From NCBI GenBank assembly GCA_017860335.1, contig JAFNAU010000031.1, positions 1 to 11,942 on the forward strand: a DNA stretch of 11,942 nucleotides, read 5' to 3'. Each line of letters starts with the position of its first letter. The stretch's first letter is position 1. The position numbers and the translations under genes were made by a program. The notes beneath the pieces were generated by a model that did not search any database, was not told the origin of the DNA, and was given only the letters and a program-made list of their open reading frames with translations. The stretch comes from Bacteroidota bacterium. GTDB taxonomy: Bacteria; Bacteroidota; Bacteroidia; Bacteroidales; Paludibacteraceae. Shown one piece after another: positions 1-7,895 of this stretch.

Positions 1-494
1 AAGTCGTTGATGGCATCGCCTTCTTTCAGAAATTCAGGATTTGAAGCTACGTCGAACGGAATGCTGACGCCGCGTTTGTCCAGTTCTTCCAGTATGGCTT
101 GTTTAACCAGTCTGGCAGTGCCCACCGGAACGGTACTTTTTGTAACCAGTAATATGTATTTACCCATTTTCTGACCAACTTCACGGGCAACCTGCAGTAC
201 GTACTTCAGATCGGCGCTTCCATCTTCATTGGGAGGAGTACCTACGGCGCTGAAAATAACTTCCACATCATCCAGTACATCATCTAATTTGGTAGTAAAA
301 TGCAGTCTTTCAGCTTTGACGTTGCGGTTAACCATATCTTCCAGTCCCGGCTCGTAAATCGGAATAATGCCTTTGTGCAGATTGTCGATTTTAGTACTAT
401 CCACATCCACGCAGGTGACATCCACGCCCATCTCTGCAAAACAGGCTCCCGAAACGAGCCCGACATAACCGGTACCTATAATAGCTATTTTCAT
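1..494 (-). CDS. ugd: UDP-glucose 6-dehydrogenase, N-terminal part (truncated by window edge)
   Basis: Oxidises UDP-glucose to UDP-glucuronate with two NAD+, in the cytoplasm, supplying precursors for capsule, exopolysaccharide or LPS sugars. The first 164 codons are visible, of a family that is usually about 440 residues, so the substrate-binding C-terminal domain is outside the window. Translation begins MKIAIIGTGYVGLVSGACF, with the Rossmann GxGxxG at residues 7-12 and the NAD-ribose-binding acidic residue near D30. Further family motifs are YEPGL (47-51), VGTPP (84-88), STVPVGT (120-126) and NPEFLKEGDAI (152-162), the last containing the glutamate of the active-site region. The ATG at 492-494 is the obvious start, since the Rossmann strand begins directly after it. 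It lies 133 bases downstream of the cytidylate-kinase-like gene on the same strand. I see no exact TAnnTTTG element or terminator in that gap, so co-transcription is possible. Identification is from motifs and is secure. Confidence 0.96.
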   Translation of the reverse strand, partial: MKIAIIGTGYVGLVSGACFAEMGVDVTCVDVDSTKIDNLHKGIIPIYEPGLEDMVNRNVKAERLHFTTKLDDVLDDVEVIFSAVGTPPNEDGSADLKYVLQVAREVGQKMGKYILLVTKSTVPVGTARLVKQAILEELDKRGVSIPFDVASNPEFLKEGDAIND

Positions 495-627
495 ATTTGT
501 TATTTTTCAGTTAAAAAACAAAAGCAGATGTTTCAATTGTTTTTAGTCCTGAGAATATATAAAATCGTTTTTCCGGAGCGTTTTTTAATAATATCTTTAC
601 ATAGTTTCAGACCGTGAATAATAAAAG

Positions 628-1257
628 CTATTTCCTCAGATTGAGATAGTTGATGATAAGTTCCACACTATTGTCGAAACTGATTTTTCCGGTATCAATA
701 CAAATGTCAAAATTGCGCGCATCCATCCATTTCGTTTTACTGAAGCTGTTGATGTAGAGTTCACGTTCCTTATCGCTTTGCAGTACGGTTTTTCGGGCTT
801 CTTCTTCGGTCAGATGGCGAATATTCATTATCCGTTTAATGCGGTTTTCGAGATCGCAGTAAAGCAAAACACTGGCTTTGTTCGGATGGTCGCGCAGAAT
901 GTGGAAACCACAACGACCGATAATAACTGAGGAACTTTCATCGGCGATGTGTTTAATTACATCGGATTCGGTCTCAAAAAGCTGTTGGGTCGTTGGAAAA
1001 AAATTATAGGAAGACGGGATGTAAACTTCCGGAGCTGATGCATTGTAACGCAAAAAAGTTTTCCAGAAGGATTCGAATTTTTCTTCTTGTTGTTCCAGAT
1101 CTTTCTCAAGCACCGAAAGTTCCTGTGCGGTTTTTGTAATTATTTCATGGTCAGCATAATACATGCTAAGTCTCTTTGCCAGCTGATGACCGATATAAGC
1201 ACCTCCGCTTCCAAGCTGGCGGCTGATGGTTATCACCAACGGTTTGTTCTGATCCAT
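628..1257 (-). CDS. Cytidylate kinase-like family protein (P-loop nucleotide kinase)
   Basis: A 209-residue soluble protein of the cytidylate-kinase-like family common in Bacteroidota and Firmicutes, distinct from the housekeeping Cmk. It opens with VITISRQLGSGGAYIG (8-23), a P-loop variant followed by the QLAKRL helix and the YYADHEII segment (33-40) typical of the family. VIIGRCGFHIL (111-121) is the second conserved strand and the region around RIMNIRHLTEEEAR (142-155) resembles the lid. The C-terminal segment DKERELYINSFSKTKWMDARN (162-182) followed by FDICIDTGKI is characteristic. The family is expected to phosphorylate a nucleoside monophosphate or related substrate with ATP; the true substrate is not established. 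The start is supported by an unusually good Shine-Dalgarno sequence. An intrinsic terminator separates it from nadC upstream, so it probably has its own promoter in the AT-rich stretch 1272-1345, where no convincing TAnnTTTG was found. Family call is firm, function is not. Confidence 0.88.
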   Translation of the reverse strand: MDQNKPLVITISRQLGSGGAYIGHQLAKRLSMYYADHEIITKTAQELSVLEKDLEQQEEKFESFWKTFLRYNASAPEVYIPSSYNFFPTTQQLFETESDVIKHIADESSSVIIGRCGFHILRDHPNKASVLLYCDLENRIKRIMNIRHLTEEEARKTVLQSDKERELYINSFSKTKWMDARNFDICIDTGKISFDNSVELIINYLNLRK

Positions 1258-1265
1258 TTTTTCTG

Positions 1266-1271
1266 CCTCCT
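1266..1271 (-). promoter_or_regulatory. Strong Shine-Dalgarno site of the cytidylate-kinase-like gene
   Basis: On the minus strand AGGAGG is placed 8 bases before the ATG at 1257, ideal anti-Shine-Dalgarno spacing. Most other genes here (prmA, prfC, the porin, the DUF4783 gene) have A-rich, SD-less leaders, as is usual in Bacteroidota, so this site stands out. It also confirms the chosen start. Confidence 0.7.
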
Positions 1272-1348
1272 GATTTTTATAAATATTTGAAAATATATTT
1301 TCCGGTATAATTATAACGTTTAAGAAGCAAAATTTCCTATCAAAACGT

Positions 1349-1383
1349 AAAAAAAACCGTTACTTCTTGGAGATAACGGTTTT
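1349..1383 (-). terminator. Intrinsic terminator of the DUF4783-nadC unit
   Basis: Read on the minus strand, AAAACCGTTA (1383-1374) pairs perfectly with TAACGGTTTT (1362-1353) around an 11-base loop, and the 3' arm runs into an eight-base T tract (1356-1349). It starts 22 bases after the nadC stop codon. The A-run on the opposite arm gives some terminator character in the plus direction too, but no gene reads in from that side. Confidence 0.88.
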
Positions 1384-1405
1384 ATAATCAGAATTCAGAT
1401 TTATT

Positions 1406-2251
1406 TTATATATCAACAGCCTTAAAGCTCATGTCCAGACTTTTAATAGAGTGGGTGAGTGCGCCCACCGAGATATAATCCACTCCGCACTCGGCGTAAT
1501 CGCGCAGTGTTTCCTTGGTAATACCTCCAGAGGATTCAGTTTCATATTTGCCTCCAATCATTTCAACTGCTTTTCGTGTGTTTTCCACAGAAAAATTGTC
1601 CAGCATAATTCGGTCAATACCGCCAATATTGAGCACCTGTTGCAGTTCATCAAAATTACGAACCTCAATCTCTATTTTAAGATTTTTGCCTTTTTCCTTC
1701 AAGTATTCTTTGGTGCGGGTAATTGCCTGTTCGATGCCTCCTGCAAAATCCACATGATTATCTTTCAGCAGGATCATATCATACAGTCCGATGCGGTGAT
1801 TGGTGCCGCCTCCGAGTTTAACAGCTTCCTTCTCAAGCATGCGAAGTCCGGGAGTGGTTTTGCGGGTGTCGAGTACGCTGGTATGGGTGCCTTTGAGCAA
1901 CTGCATATATTCATTTGTACGGGTAGCAACTCCGCTCAGTCGTTGCATGATGTTCAGCATGAGTCTTTCTGTTTGCAATAATGATTGAATTTTTCCTTCA
2001 ACCACGAAGGCAATATCTCCATATTTTACCTCCGAACCGTCCTGAATGAAAACTGTCATTTTTAATTCCGGGTCAAAGGCTTTGAAAATCTCGCGGGCAA
2101 CTTCCACTCCGGCAATTATACCATTTTCTTTTATTATCAGTTGCGATTTGCCCATTGCGTCGGGCGGAATACATGATAGTGTTGTATGATCACCATCGCC
2201 AATGTCTTCGGCAAACCATGCCGGGATCATTTTGATAAAATCTTTATTCAT
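1406..2251 (-). CDS. nadC: Nicotinate-nucleotide pyrophosphorylase (carboxylating), quinolinate phosphoribosyltransferase
   Basis: Converts quinolinate and PRPP to nicotinate mononucleotide, CO2 and pyrophosphate, the committed step of de novo NAD synthesis, in the cytoplasm. At 281 residues it has the normal family length. Visible motifs in order: EDIGDGDHTT (15-24) near the N-terminus; ERLMLNIMQRLSGVAT (95-110); the substrate/PRPP-binding DTRKTTPGLR (128-137); KLGGGTNHRIGLYD (145-158) and LLKDNH (161-166); EIEVRN (194-199); LDNF (217-220); and the phosphate-binding SGGI (241-244) and SVGALTHS (261-268). All expected basic and acidic residues are present, so it should be active. The ATG lies inside the end of the upstream DUF4783 gene (8-base overlap), which suggests translational coupling. 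The usual partners nadA and nadB are not in the window. Transcription ends at the hairpin 1349-1383. Confidence 0.97.
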   Translation of the reverse strand: MNKDFIKMIPAWFAEDIGDGDHTTLSCIPPDAMGKSQLIIKENGIIAGVEVAREIFKAFDPELKMTVFIQDGSEVKYGDIAFVVEGKIQSLLQTERLMLNIMQRLSGVATRTNEYMQLLKGTHTSVLDTRKTTPGLRMLEKEAVKLGGGTNHRIGLYDMILLKDNHVDFAGGIEQAITRTKEYLKEKGKNLKIEIEVRNFDELQQVLNIGGIDRIMLDNFSVENTRKAVEMIGGKYETESSGGITKETLRDYAECGVDYISVGALTHSIKSLDMSFKAVDI

Positions 2252-2648
2252 TATTTGTTTCTATTCGTAATTGCTGTATTAAGGATTGTTTTCCTGTTCT
2301 TCGGGTCAGAACGTATACTCTGTAATTCCTGCTTGAAGTTTTAAGCGTACCGATTACAAAACTGGCGGCTTCCCGATTACCCTTGTGAAGGACCTGAAAT
2401 CCCTGAACTGAATTATTTCTGAAGAAATCGGAAATAATCCCGATAGCTTGCTGCTTGCTATAAACATCATTTTTATCACCAATAACCAGTTCTACATTAT
2501 TATTTAACCAGGCTGAAAGTTTGCCGGCATCCCCGCTGTTAAGTGCAACCGTAATTTCATTCGGCACATCAACATTCTGGGCTGTAATGTTTTGTGATGT
2601 TATTAGTGAGAAAAAGGCGATTAATGCAATAAATTTATAAGTTTTCAT
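2244..2648 (-). CDS. Small secreted DUF4783-like protein
   Basis: A 134-residue protein with a clear signal peptide: MKTY, hydrophobic core FIALIAFFSLI, and a probable signal peptidase I site after ITA (residues 21-23), giving a mature protein of roughly 110 residues in the periplasm or outside. The mature part (DVPNEITVALNSGDAGKLSAW, then LNNNVELVIGDKNDVYSKQ, then IISDFFRNN) has the helix-then-sheet pattern expected for an NTF2/SnoaL-like cone fold. It matches what I recall of DUF4783 proteins encoded next to nadC and rlmH in Bacteroidales; the assignment is from memory of that family and its context. No catalytic residues can be named and no function is known. It is first in the unit with nadC, its TAA stop overlapping the nadC ATG, and it has its own TAACTTTG promoter element about 90 bases upstream. 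Confidence 0.82.
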   Translation of the reverse strand: MKTYKFIALIAFFSLITSQNITAQNVDVPNEITVALNSGDAGKLSAWLNNNVELVIGDKNDVYSKQQAIGIISDFFRNNSVQGFQVLHKGNREAASFVIGTLKTSSRNYRVYVLTRRTGKQSLIQQLRIETNNE

Positions 2649-2698
2649 TTTCTTTTTTTCTTTTCATAAATAAATAGCCGGTTAACGTTTTTTTCTTC

Positions 2699-2706
2699 TA
2701 AATTTG
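2699..2706 (+). promoter_or_regulatory. Possible minus-7 promoter element for rlmH
   Basis: TAAATTTG matches TAnnTTTG and faces rlmH, implying a start near 2713 and a leader of about 117 bases. There is no clear TTTG about 20 bases upstream. It is the best candidate in the divergent region 2649-2829, but weak. Confidence 0.33.
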
Positions 2707-2740
2707 TGCAATATTTGCATTTGTAAAAGAAATCCGGCTG

Positions 2741-2748
2741 CAAAGTTA
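2741..2748 (-). promoter_or_regulatory. Minus-7 promoter element for the DUF4783-nadC unit
   Basis: On the minus strand the sequence TAACTTTGC fits the Bacteroidota sigma-ABfr consensus TAnnTTTG with the favoured following C. It would place the transcription start near 2734 and leave a leader of about 85 bases. No good TTTG/TTG minus-33 partner was found at the usual distance, so confidence is moderate. Confidence 0.5.
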
Positions 2749-2829
2749 TTAAAATATCTGTGTCTGAGAAGTCGATTTTTCATATTTAGCAACAAATAAC
2801 AGGCCAAACTTTTTAAAAAGCAACTTCAG

Positions 2830-3303
2830 GTGAAAATAAAATTGTTAATGGTGGGAAAAACCACAGAGAGCCAACTTGCAGAACTGATAGAAGGTTATAC
2901 AAGCCGTTTAAAACATTACATTGGCTTTGAGCTGGTTGTTATACCTGAATTGAAAAATGCTAAAAGCTTGAGCGTTGAATTGCAAAAAGAGAAGGAAGGC
3001 GAACTGATTCTGGGTAAACTCGAAAATCCGGACCATGTGGTATTGCTTGACGAAAAAGGAAAACAGTTTACATCGGTTCGTTTTTCGGAATATATTTCAA
3101 ATCTGATGCTGACATCCAACAAATGCACGGTTTTTGTTATTGGTGGACCGTACGGATTTTCGGAACAAGTCTATAAACGTGCAAATTCGATGATTTCGCT
3201 TTCATCCATGACCTTTTCGCATCAGATGATCCGTTTGTTGTTTGTAGAGCAACTTTACCGTGCAATGACCATCATAAAGGGAGAACCTTATCATCATGAA
3301 TAG
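2830..3303 (+). CDS. rlmH: 23S rRNA pseudouridine-1915 N3-methyltransferase
   Basis: A SPOUT-class (trefoil-knot) methyltransferase that uses SAM to methylate pseudouridine 1915 in helix 69 of 23S rRNA, acting on assembled 70S ribosomes as a dimer. At 157 residues it has family length. Motifs: strand KIKLLMVGKT at the N-terminus; LLDEKGKQFTS (72-82); the SAM-binding knot loop VIGGPYGFS (103-111); LSSMTFSHQMIR (124-135); EQLYRA (140-145); and the C-terminal PYHHE, part of the active-site tail. The start is GTG: the first in-frame ATG (codon 7) would remove the first beta strand, so GTG at 2830-2832 is preferred. The stop codon overlaps the start of the histidine kinase gene by 8 bases. The link to that kinase is positional; no functional link is known. 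Confidence 0.96.
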   Translation: MKIKLLMVGKTTESQLAELIEGYTSRLKHYIGFELVVIPELKNAKSLSVELQKEKEGELILGKLENPDHVVLLDEKGKQFTSVRFSEYISNLMLTSNKCTVFVIGGPYGFSEQVYKRANSMISLSSMTFSHQMIRLLFVEQLYRAMTIIKGEPYHHE

Positions 3304-6300
3304 GAAAAGAGCAGTACAACAAGAATTCTTCAACCGAAACAGCATCACGATGTTTCTGTTGTCCGTATTTGCACTGCTGGGAATTGCTTGTCAATGGTTT
3401 TACCAGCAGTCACCGGCTAATGCCATTCCCATCAATGATGTCAGGTATACTATCAGTGTAAAACAACGGAAAGCGGAAGAAAAAATTAAGGTGATTGAGG
3501 GTCTTCTGCAGCGAAAATCACTCGATTCCCTGAACCTGATTTCTTTTCAGAAATTAGCAAACACCTATCTTGTTTACCGGAATGGGGAACTGATTTTCTG
3601 GTCGGATAATATGACCAGCCAGAAAGATATGCAGAATACAGCCTGGGAATATGTATTGATGCCCAATATGCATACTATTGCAAGATCGAAAAAGGTTGGT
3701 GAGTTTAATATTGTTGCTTACATACCTGTAAAATATAATTATTCTTACGAAAATACGGAGCTTACCAATAAGTATTTTGAAGGTTTCAAACTGAATAAGG
3801 ATATTGGGATTGTGCTGAATAAACCAGCTGATAAATATGCGATATTCAGCAATCAGAACGATTATCTCTTTACCCTGAAACTTCCCGATCAGCCTGTTTA
3901 TAACGAAAACTGGGCTATTGCCGCGATGTATTTCTTCCTGGCAGCATTCATTTTGCTGTTTTACCTTTATGCCACTTTCCCTTTACTGATAGGTAAGAAA
4001 CTGTTTACCTGGAAAGAATTCCTGGAGGTAGCTTCGATTATGACATTGTTTGTGATTATTTGTTTGAAGTTTAATCTGCCTACCACCTTTTTTTCAAATA
4101 AAATCTTCACACCTTATCATTATGCAACCAATTCAATCCTGGCATCGTTAACCCATTTGAGTTTCCTGACTTTATATATTTGTTCTACTATCTATCTTTT
4201 CTGTTTTCATACCGACAGAAATTTGAGAAAAAATAAATATCTTACCCTGAAAGCGGTTGTTTTGCTGTTGATTCCCGGAACATATTTTATGCTGATTTTC
4301 AACTTTATGATCGGGCTTGTCTTTAATTCTACCACTGAACTGAATATTCTGAAATTTACTGATTTCAATTGGGTGTCGGTTTGGAACCACTTCCTGTTGT
4401 TTTTCTGGGGAATCTGTTATATGTCCCTGTACCTGAAAATACACCGGATAATTTTACGAAAAAAAGGACTGAAAGGTTTGCTGATCATTGATGTTCTAGT
4501 GACATTGTTTTTTTGTGTTCTCCTTTTCTTGTACTTTCACCCATATGGTTTAGACGCTGCCGTTTCTTTTCTGATTTCCTGTGCAATCTTATATATTCCT
4601 TTGCTGTACAGAGGTTTAAGCGATAATAAATGGTTTGTGGCTGTCTGGTTGTTTTTCATCACCCTCTTTGTTACCTGGAATTTCATTAACATGAACAAAG
4701 ACAAGAAATTTGAAAAATATAAAACGCTGGCCGAAAATCACTATTTGAATGATAATGCTGATGAAGATAAAATTGCGGAGCTCATACTGGTTGACATTGA
4801 TCGGGAAGTGAAGAATGATGAAGTTCTGAAAAATCTGATGCAGTATCCCGATTCTGTTCAGAAAGCCAATGAATACCTTAATAAAGCCTATCTTCGGGGT
4901 TTCTGGACAAAATATGAAATGAGATTGTTTGCAACTATGCCGGGTACGGTTCTGAATCAGACTTATCAGGAAACTATTAATTCATACGGCAATCAGATAA
5001 AATCAAGTAACTTCTTTGTGATGAATACCAAATCGTCGGATATGGCATTTTTGGGCGCTTTTAAGTTAGAACAGTCGGGCGGGAAAAAAGTGAATTTCTA
5101 TATGGAATTTTATCCAAAGAAGTATTATAAAAGTTATAGTTTCCCCGGATTGCTGGTTGAAGGCATGCCAAGTCTGCAGCAGCAACTTGGACTTTCGAGC
5201 GCGCGTTATACTTATCACGAACTGGCGTTCACTTCCGGAAAATTCCGCTATCCGCGCGATGGAAAATGGATTGATAAAAAGCCTTTGAATTTTTATACCC
5301 AGGATTATGGAAATTACCGGCATTATATCTATGTTCCCAATATCTATAATTATTTCATCTTGTCAGAAGAAATCACAAACAGCATCTGGGGGTATCTGCT
5401 TTATGTTTTATATACTTTCGTCGTTTATTTTCTGGTAGCTTTTCTGGTTTTCTGGATTTATAAATTGATACGCAAAAAAAACTCCCATCCATTCCGGTTG
5501 ACATCAAGATATATGTATTCGTTTGTTGTACTGCTAATAATAAGTTTTGTTTCTATATTTTATGTATCAATTAATTATATTCAGCAGAAGTACCGAAACG
5601 AACAGCGTATTAATCTGGAACGAACTAAGAATTACATTCAGACTGCTTTGCAGGAAAAATATTACTGGACAGAAAAAATTGATTCTTCCATGGAGAACTC
5701 TCTCAATCTTTTCTTGCAGGATCTTTCTTATACTTACCAAAACGATATTCACGTTTATGATAATGAGGGTATGCTTATTGCAAGTTCACAACCCAGTATT
5801 TTTTCACGTGGTCTGATCAGTAAGAGAATTTCTCCCGTACCATTCTTTTCCAAAAATCCCAATATGAATAAATATGAATATATAGGAGAACTGGAATACC
5901 TTACAGCTTATACCGACTTCTACAACGGAGATTTCCTTCAGATAGGCTATATTGCTGTGCCGCAATATTTCAGCAATGATCAGGTTCAGGTCGAAATTCA
6001 GGAATTTCTCGCCGTTATTGTTCATATATATCTGGTAATCACTATCCTGTTTATATTTTTAAGTTTGTTTATCAACAAAAAGCTCTCCGCGCCACTTTCA
6101 TTGCTTGAGAGAAGTTTGAAAGATATCCGGCTGGGGCAGAGGAATAAGAAAATTGCGTATAAACCGAATGACGAAATTGGTCAGTTGGTAATACAATATA
6201 ACAAAACAGTAGAGGAGCTCGAAGAAAGTGCCCGGTTGCTGGCAAAATCAGAACGGGAATCGGCTTGGAAAACTATGGCTAGGCAGGTTGCGCATGAAAT

Positions 6301-6934
6301 AAATAATCCGCTCACCCCTATGAAACTTACCATACAGCAACTGCAACGTACTAAGAAAATGGGAGACAACCGCTTTGATGAATATTTTGAGAAATCGACA
6401 GCAACGCTTATTGAGCAGATTGAAAATTTATCGCAGATTGCAGGAACATTCTCAACCTTTGCGCGATTGCCTGAGGCTAAACCGGATAAAGTAGATGTGG
6501 CGAAAATCGTCAGTATGGTTGTAGAGTTGTTTTCCAATAACCATGATGGAGTTAAAATTACCTGCTGGAGTGATGTGCGGGATGCTTTTGTAATAGCTGA
6601 CCGCGAACAACTCATTCAGGTGTTCAACAATCTGTTGAAAAACGCGATACAATCTATTCCTACTGGGCGTGACGGGAAAATTCAGGTCTCGGTAGAAACA
6701 ACTCCTGAAAACGTTTTTGTACACATCCGCGATAATGGAAAAGGAATTTCCGACGATATAAAAGATAAACTTTTTACCCCCAACTTTACAACAAAATCTA
6801 CAGGAATGGGCCTGGGACTGTCTATCAGCCAGAATATGATTCGTATGGCAGGAGGGCAGATTACATTTGAGACTAAAGTGGAGGAGGGAACTGCTTTTCA
6901 TGTCATTCTGCCAAAAAATATGACAGAATTATAA
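3296..6934 (+). CDS. NtrY-like sensor histidine kinase with multi-pass membrane input region
   Basis: A 1212-residue inner-membrane kinase. Hydrophobic segments near 15-35, 206-231, 242-260, 281-303, 318-342, 359-380, 395-414, 420-438, 446-464, 696-723, 737-760 and 905-926 give about 12 passes. Basic loops (around 232-240, 305-319, 380-394, 724-736) fall on the cytoplasmic side, so the topology is self-consistent. It predicts three periplasmic domains: 36-205, 465-695 and 761-904. The last contains VYDNEGMLIASSQP (820-833), suggestive of a Cache/PAS-like sensor. A HAMP linker (about 927-980) precedes the H-box RQVAHEINNPLTPMK with phospho-acceptor H1000. The ATPase domain has the N-box FNNLLKNAIQ (1110-1119), DNGKG (1146-1150), the F-box LFTPNFTTK (1159-1167) and GMGLGL (1170-1175), all intact. 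The H-box and catalytic core resemble NtrY. No response regulator is adjacent, so it is an orphan by position; the signal is unknown. It is probably co-translated with rlmH. Confidence 0.9.
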   Translation: MNRKRAVQQEFFNRNSITMFLLSVFALLGIACQWFYQQSPANAIPINDVRYTISVKQRKAEEKIKVIEGLLQRKSLDSLNLISFQKLANTYLVYRNGELIFWSDNMTSQKDMQNTAWEYVLMPNMHTIARSKKVGEFNIVAYIPVKYNYSYENTELTNKYFEGFKLNKDIGIVLNKPADKYAIFSNQNDYLFTLKLPDQPVYNENWAIAAMYFFLAAFILLFYLYATFPLLIGKKLFTWKEFLEVASIMTLFVIICLKFNLPTTFFSNKIFTPYHYATNSILASLTHLSFLTLYICSTIYLFCFHTDRNLRKNKYLTLKAVVLLLIPGTYFMLIFNFMIGLVFNSTTELNILKFTDFNWVSVWNHFLLFFWGICYMSLYLKIHRIILRKKGLKGLLIIDVLVTLFFCVLLFLYFHPYGLDAAVSFLISCAILYIPLLYRGLSDNKWFVAVWLFFITLFVTWNFINMNKDKKFEKYKTLAENHYLNDNADEDKIAELILVDIDREVKNDEVLKNLMQYPDSVQKANEYLNKAYLRGFWTKYEMRLFATMPGTVLNQTYQETINSYGNQIKSSNFFVMNTKSSDMAFLGAFKLEQSGGKKVNFYMEFYPKKYYKSYSFPGLLVEGMPSLQQQLGLSSARYTYHELAFTSGKFRYPRDGKWIDKKPLNFYTQDYGNYRHYIYVPNIYNYFILSEEITNSIWGYLLYVLYTFVVYFLVAFLVFWIYKLIRKKNSHPFRLTSRYMYSFVVLLIISFVSIFYVSINYIQQKYRNEQRINLERTKNYIQTALQEKYYWTEKIDSSMENSLNLFLQDLSYTYQNDIHVYDNEGMLIASSQPSIFSRGLISKRISPVPFFSKNPNMNKYEYIGELEYLTAYTDFYNGDFLQIGYIAVPQYFSNDQVQVEIQEFLAVIVHIYLVITILFIFLSLFINKKLSAPLSLLERSLKDIRLGQRNKKIAYKPNDEIGQLVIQYNKTVEELEESARLLAKSERESAWKTMARQVAHEINNPLTPMKLTIQQLQRTKKMGDNRFDEYFEKSTATLIEQIENLSQIAGTFSTFARLPEAKPDKVDVAKIVSMVVELFSNNHDGVKITCWSDVRDAFVIADREQLIQVFNNLLKNAIQSIPTGRDGKIQVSVETTPENVFVHIRDNGKGISDDIKDKLFTPNFTTKSTGMGLGLSISQNMIRMAGGQITFETKVEEGTAFHVILPKNMTEL

Positions 6935-6971
6935 GGCTGAAATGCAGTTCTTAATGTGATTAAAGTGCTCC

Positions 6972-7003
6972 GACTGCTTAACAGAATAATGTGTTAAGCA
7001 GTC
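6972..7003. terminator. Hairpin between convergent genes (probable bidirectional mRNA 3' end)
   Basis: GACTGCTTAAC (6972-6982) pairs perfectly over 11 bp with GTTAAGCAGTC (6993-7003) around a 10-base loop. It lies 37 bases after the kinase stop and 8 bases after the prmA stop, which is where both transcripts should end. Neither side carries a real T tract, so termination efficiency is uncertain; it may instead stabilise 3' ends. Confidence 0.6.
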
Positions 7004-7011
7004 ATTATAAA

Positions 7012-7854
7012 TCAATATTTCTTAAGCATTCTTACTACTGCCCAGTTGTTTTTCTGCTTAGAATAAAGCAACTCAAAACCAAGTTCGCGGGCTTTGGTTT
7101 CAATCACCGGGACATCCTCAGTGTAAAAACCGCTCATATACAGTTCACCCCCTGCAGGCAGTGTGTTGGCATATGATTGCATATCGTTCAGGAGAATATT
7201 ACGGTTTATATTTGCCAGTACGATATCGAAACGAAGGCCTTCGAGCAACTCAGCTCCTCCGAGCAGTACTTCAATGCCACTGACATTGTTTAATTGTATG
7301 TTTTCCAAAGAATTGTCAACGCACCAGTCGTCAATGTCAATGGCAGTAAGGACACCAGCACCACGCATTGCTGCCAGTATGGCAAGTACCGAAGTGCCGC
7401 ATCCCATATCAAGCACCGATTTTCCGGCAAGATCCATGTTCAGAATCTCACCAATCATCAGGCTTGTTGTTTCGTGATGACCTGTTCCGAAAGCCATTTT
7501 GGGGTCAATAATAATATCGTACTTCAGTTGTGGTATGTCTTTATGAAAGGAACTGTGTATAATACACTCATCGTTGATGATAATTGGCTCGAAAAAATAC
7601 TTTTCCCATTCTTCGTTCCAGTTTTTATCTTCCATTTCTTCTTTTTCAAAATCTATTTGTTCTGGAAAAGGAAAATTTTCCAGGGTAACTTTCAAGACGT
7701 TTTCATCATAGAGTTTTGAAGGGATGTAAGCATCTAATCCTTTATCCGTGTTTACGAAGCTCTCAAAGCCGGTATCGCCCAGCATAGAGGCAAGAATATC
7801 CGCAGTGTATTCAACGGAAGTATCGAATGTAAAATGAATGGCAGTATATTTCAT
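7012..7854 (-). CDS. prmA: Ribosomal protein L11 methyltransferase
   Basis: SAM-dependent class I methyltransferase that trimethylates lysines and the N-terminal amino group of ribosomal protein L11 in the cytoplasm. The 280 residues match family size. An N-terminal L11-recognition domain (about 1-65) is followed by the signature DKNWNEEWEKYFFEP (76-90). Then come DPKMAFGTGHHETT (117-130), the SAM-binding motif I VLDMGCGTSVLAILAA (147-162), the acidic motif II residues in AIDIDDW (171-177), and LANINRNILL (213-222) at the active site. All key elements are intact. The ATG at 7852-7854 sits directly before the first beta strand of the recognition domain. It is a single-gene unit with its own divergent promoter and a shared 3' hairpin. 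Confidence 0.95.
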   Translation of the reverse strand: MKYTAIHFTFDTSVEYTADILASMLGDTGFESFVNTDKGLDAYIPSKLYDENVLKVTLENFPFPEQIDFEKEEMEDKNWNEEWEKYFFEPIIINDECIIHSSFHKDIPQLKYDIIIDPKMAFGTGHHETTSLMIGEILNMDLAGKSVLDMGCGTSVLAILAAMRGAGVLTAIDIDDWCVDNSLENIQLNNVSGIEVLLGGAELLEGLRFDIVLANINRNILLNDMQSYANTLPAGGELYMSGFYTEDVPVIETKARELGFELLYSKQKNNWAVVRMLKKY

Positions 7855-7895
7855 AAGCTGTGTTTATTGTCTGAAAAAACAGATTTTCCAGTGAA

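Noticed and set aside
495..627. Possible separate promoter for ugd
   Set aside because: No exact TAnnTTTG with a TTTG partner on the minus strand; the TCCGGA palindrome near 570-576 lacks a stem or T tract.
1451..1981. 176-codon ORF antisense to nadC
   Set aside because: nadC carries all family motifs on the other strand; the antisense translation has no recognisable domain and no promoter or leader.
2677..2739. AGCCGG and CCGGCT inverted arms in the DUF4783 leader
   Set aside because: Only six bases per arm separated by about 50 bases; too weak to call a riboswitch or attenuator.
2809..2820. 12-bp palindrome CTTTTTAAAAAG just before rlmH
   Set aside because: Simple T/A-run palindrome with no loop; common by chance in AT-rich leaders and not a convincing site.
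7294..7719. 141-codon ORF antisense to prmA
   Set aside because: Shadow of a well-supported gene; no motif.
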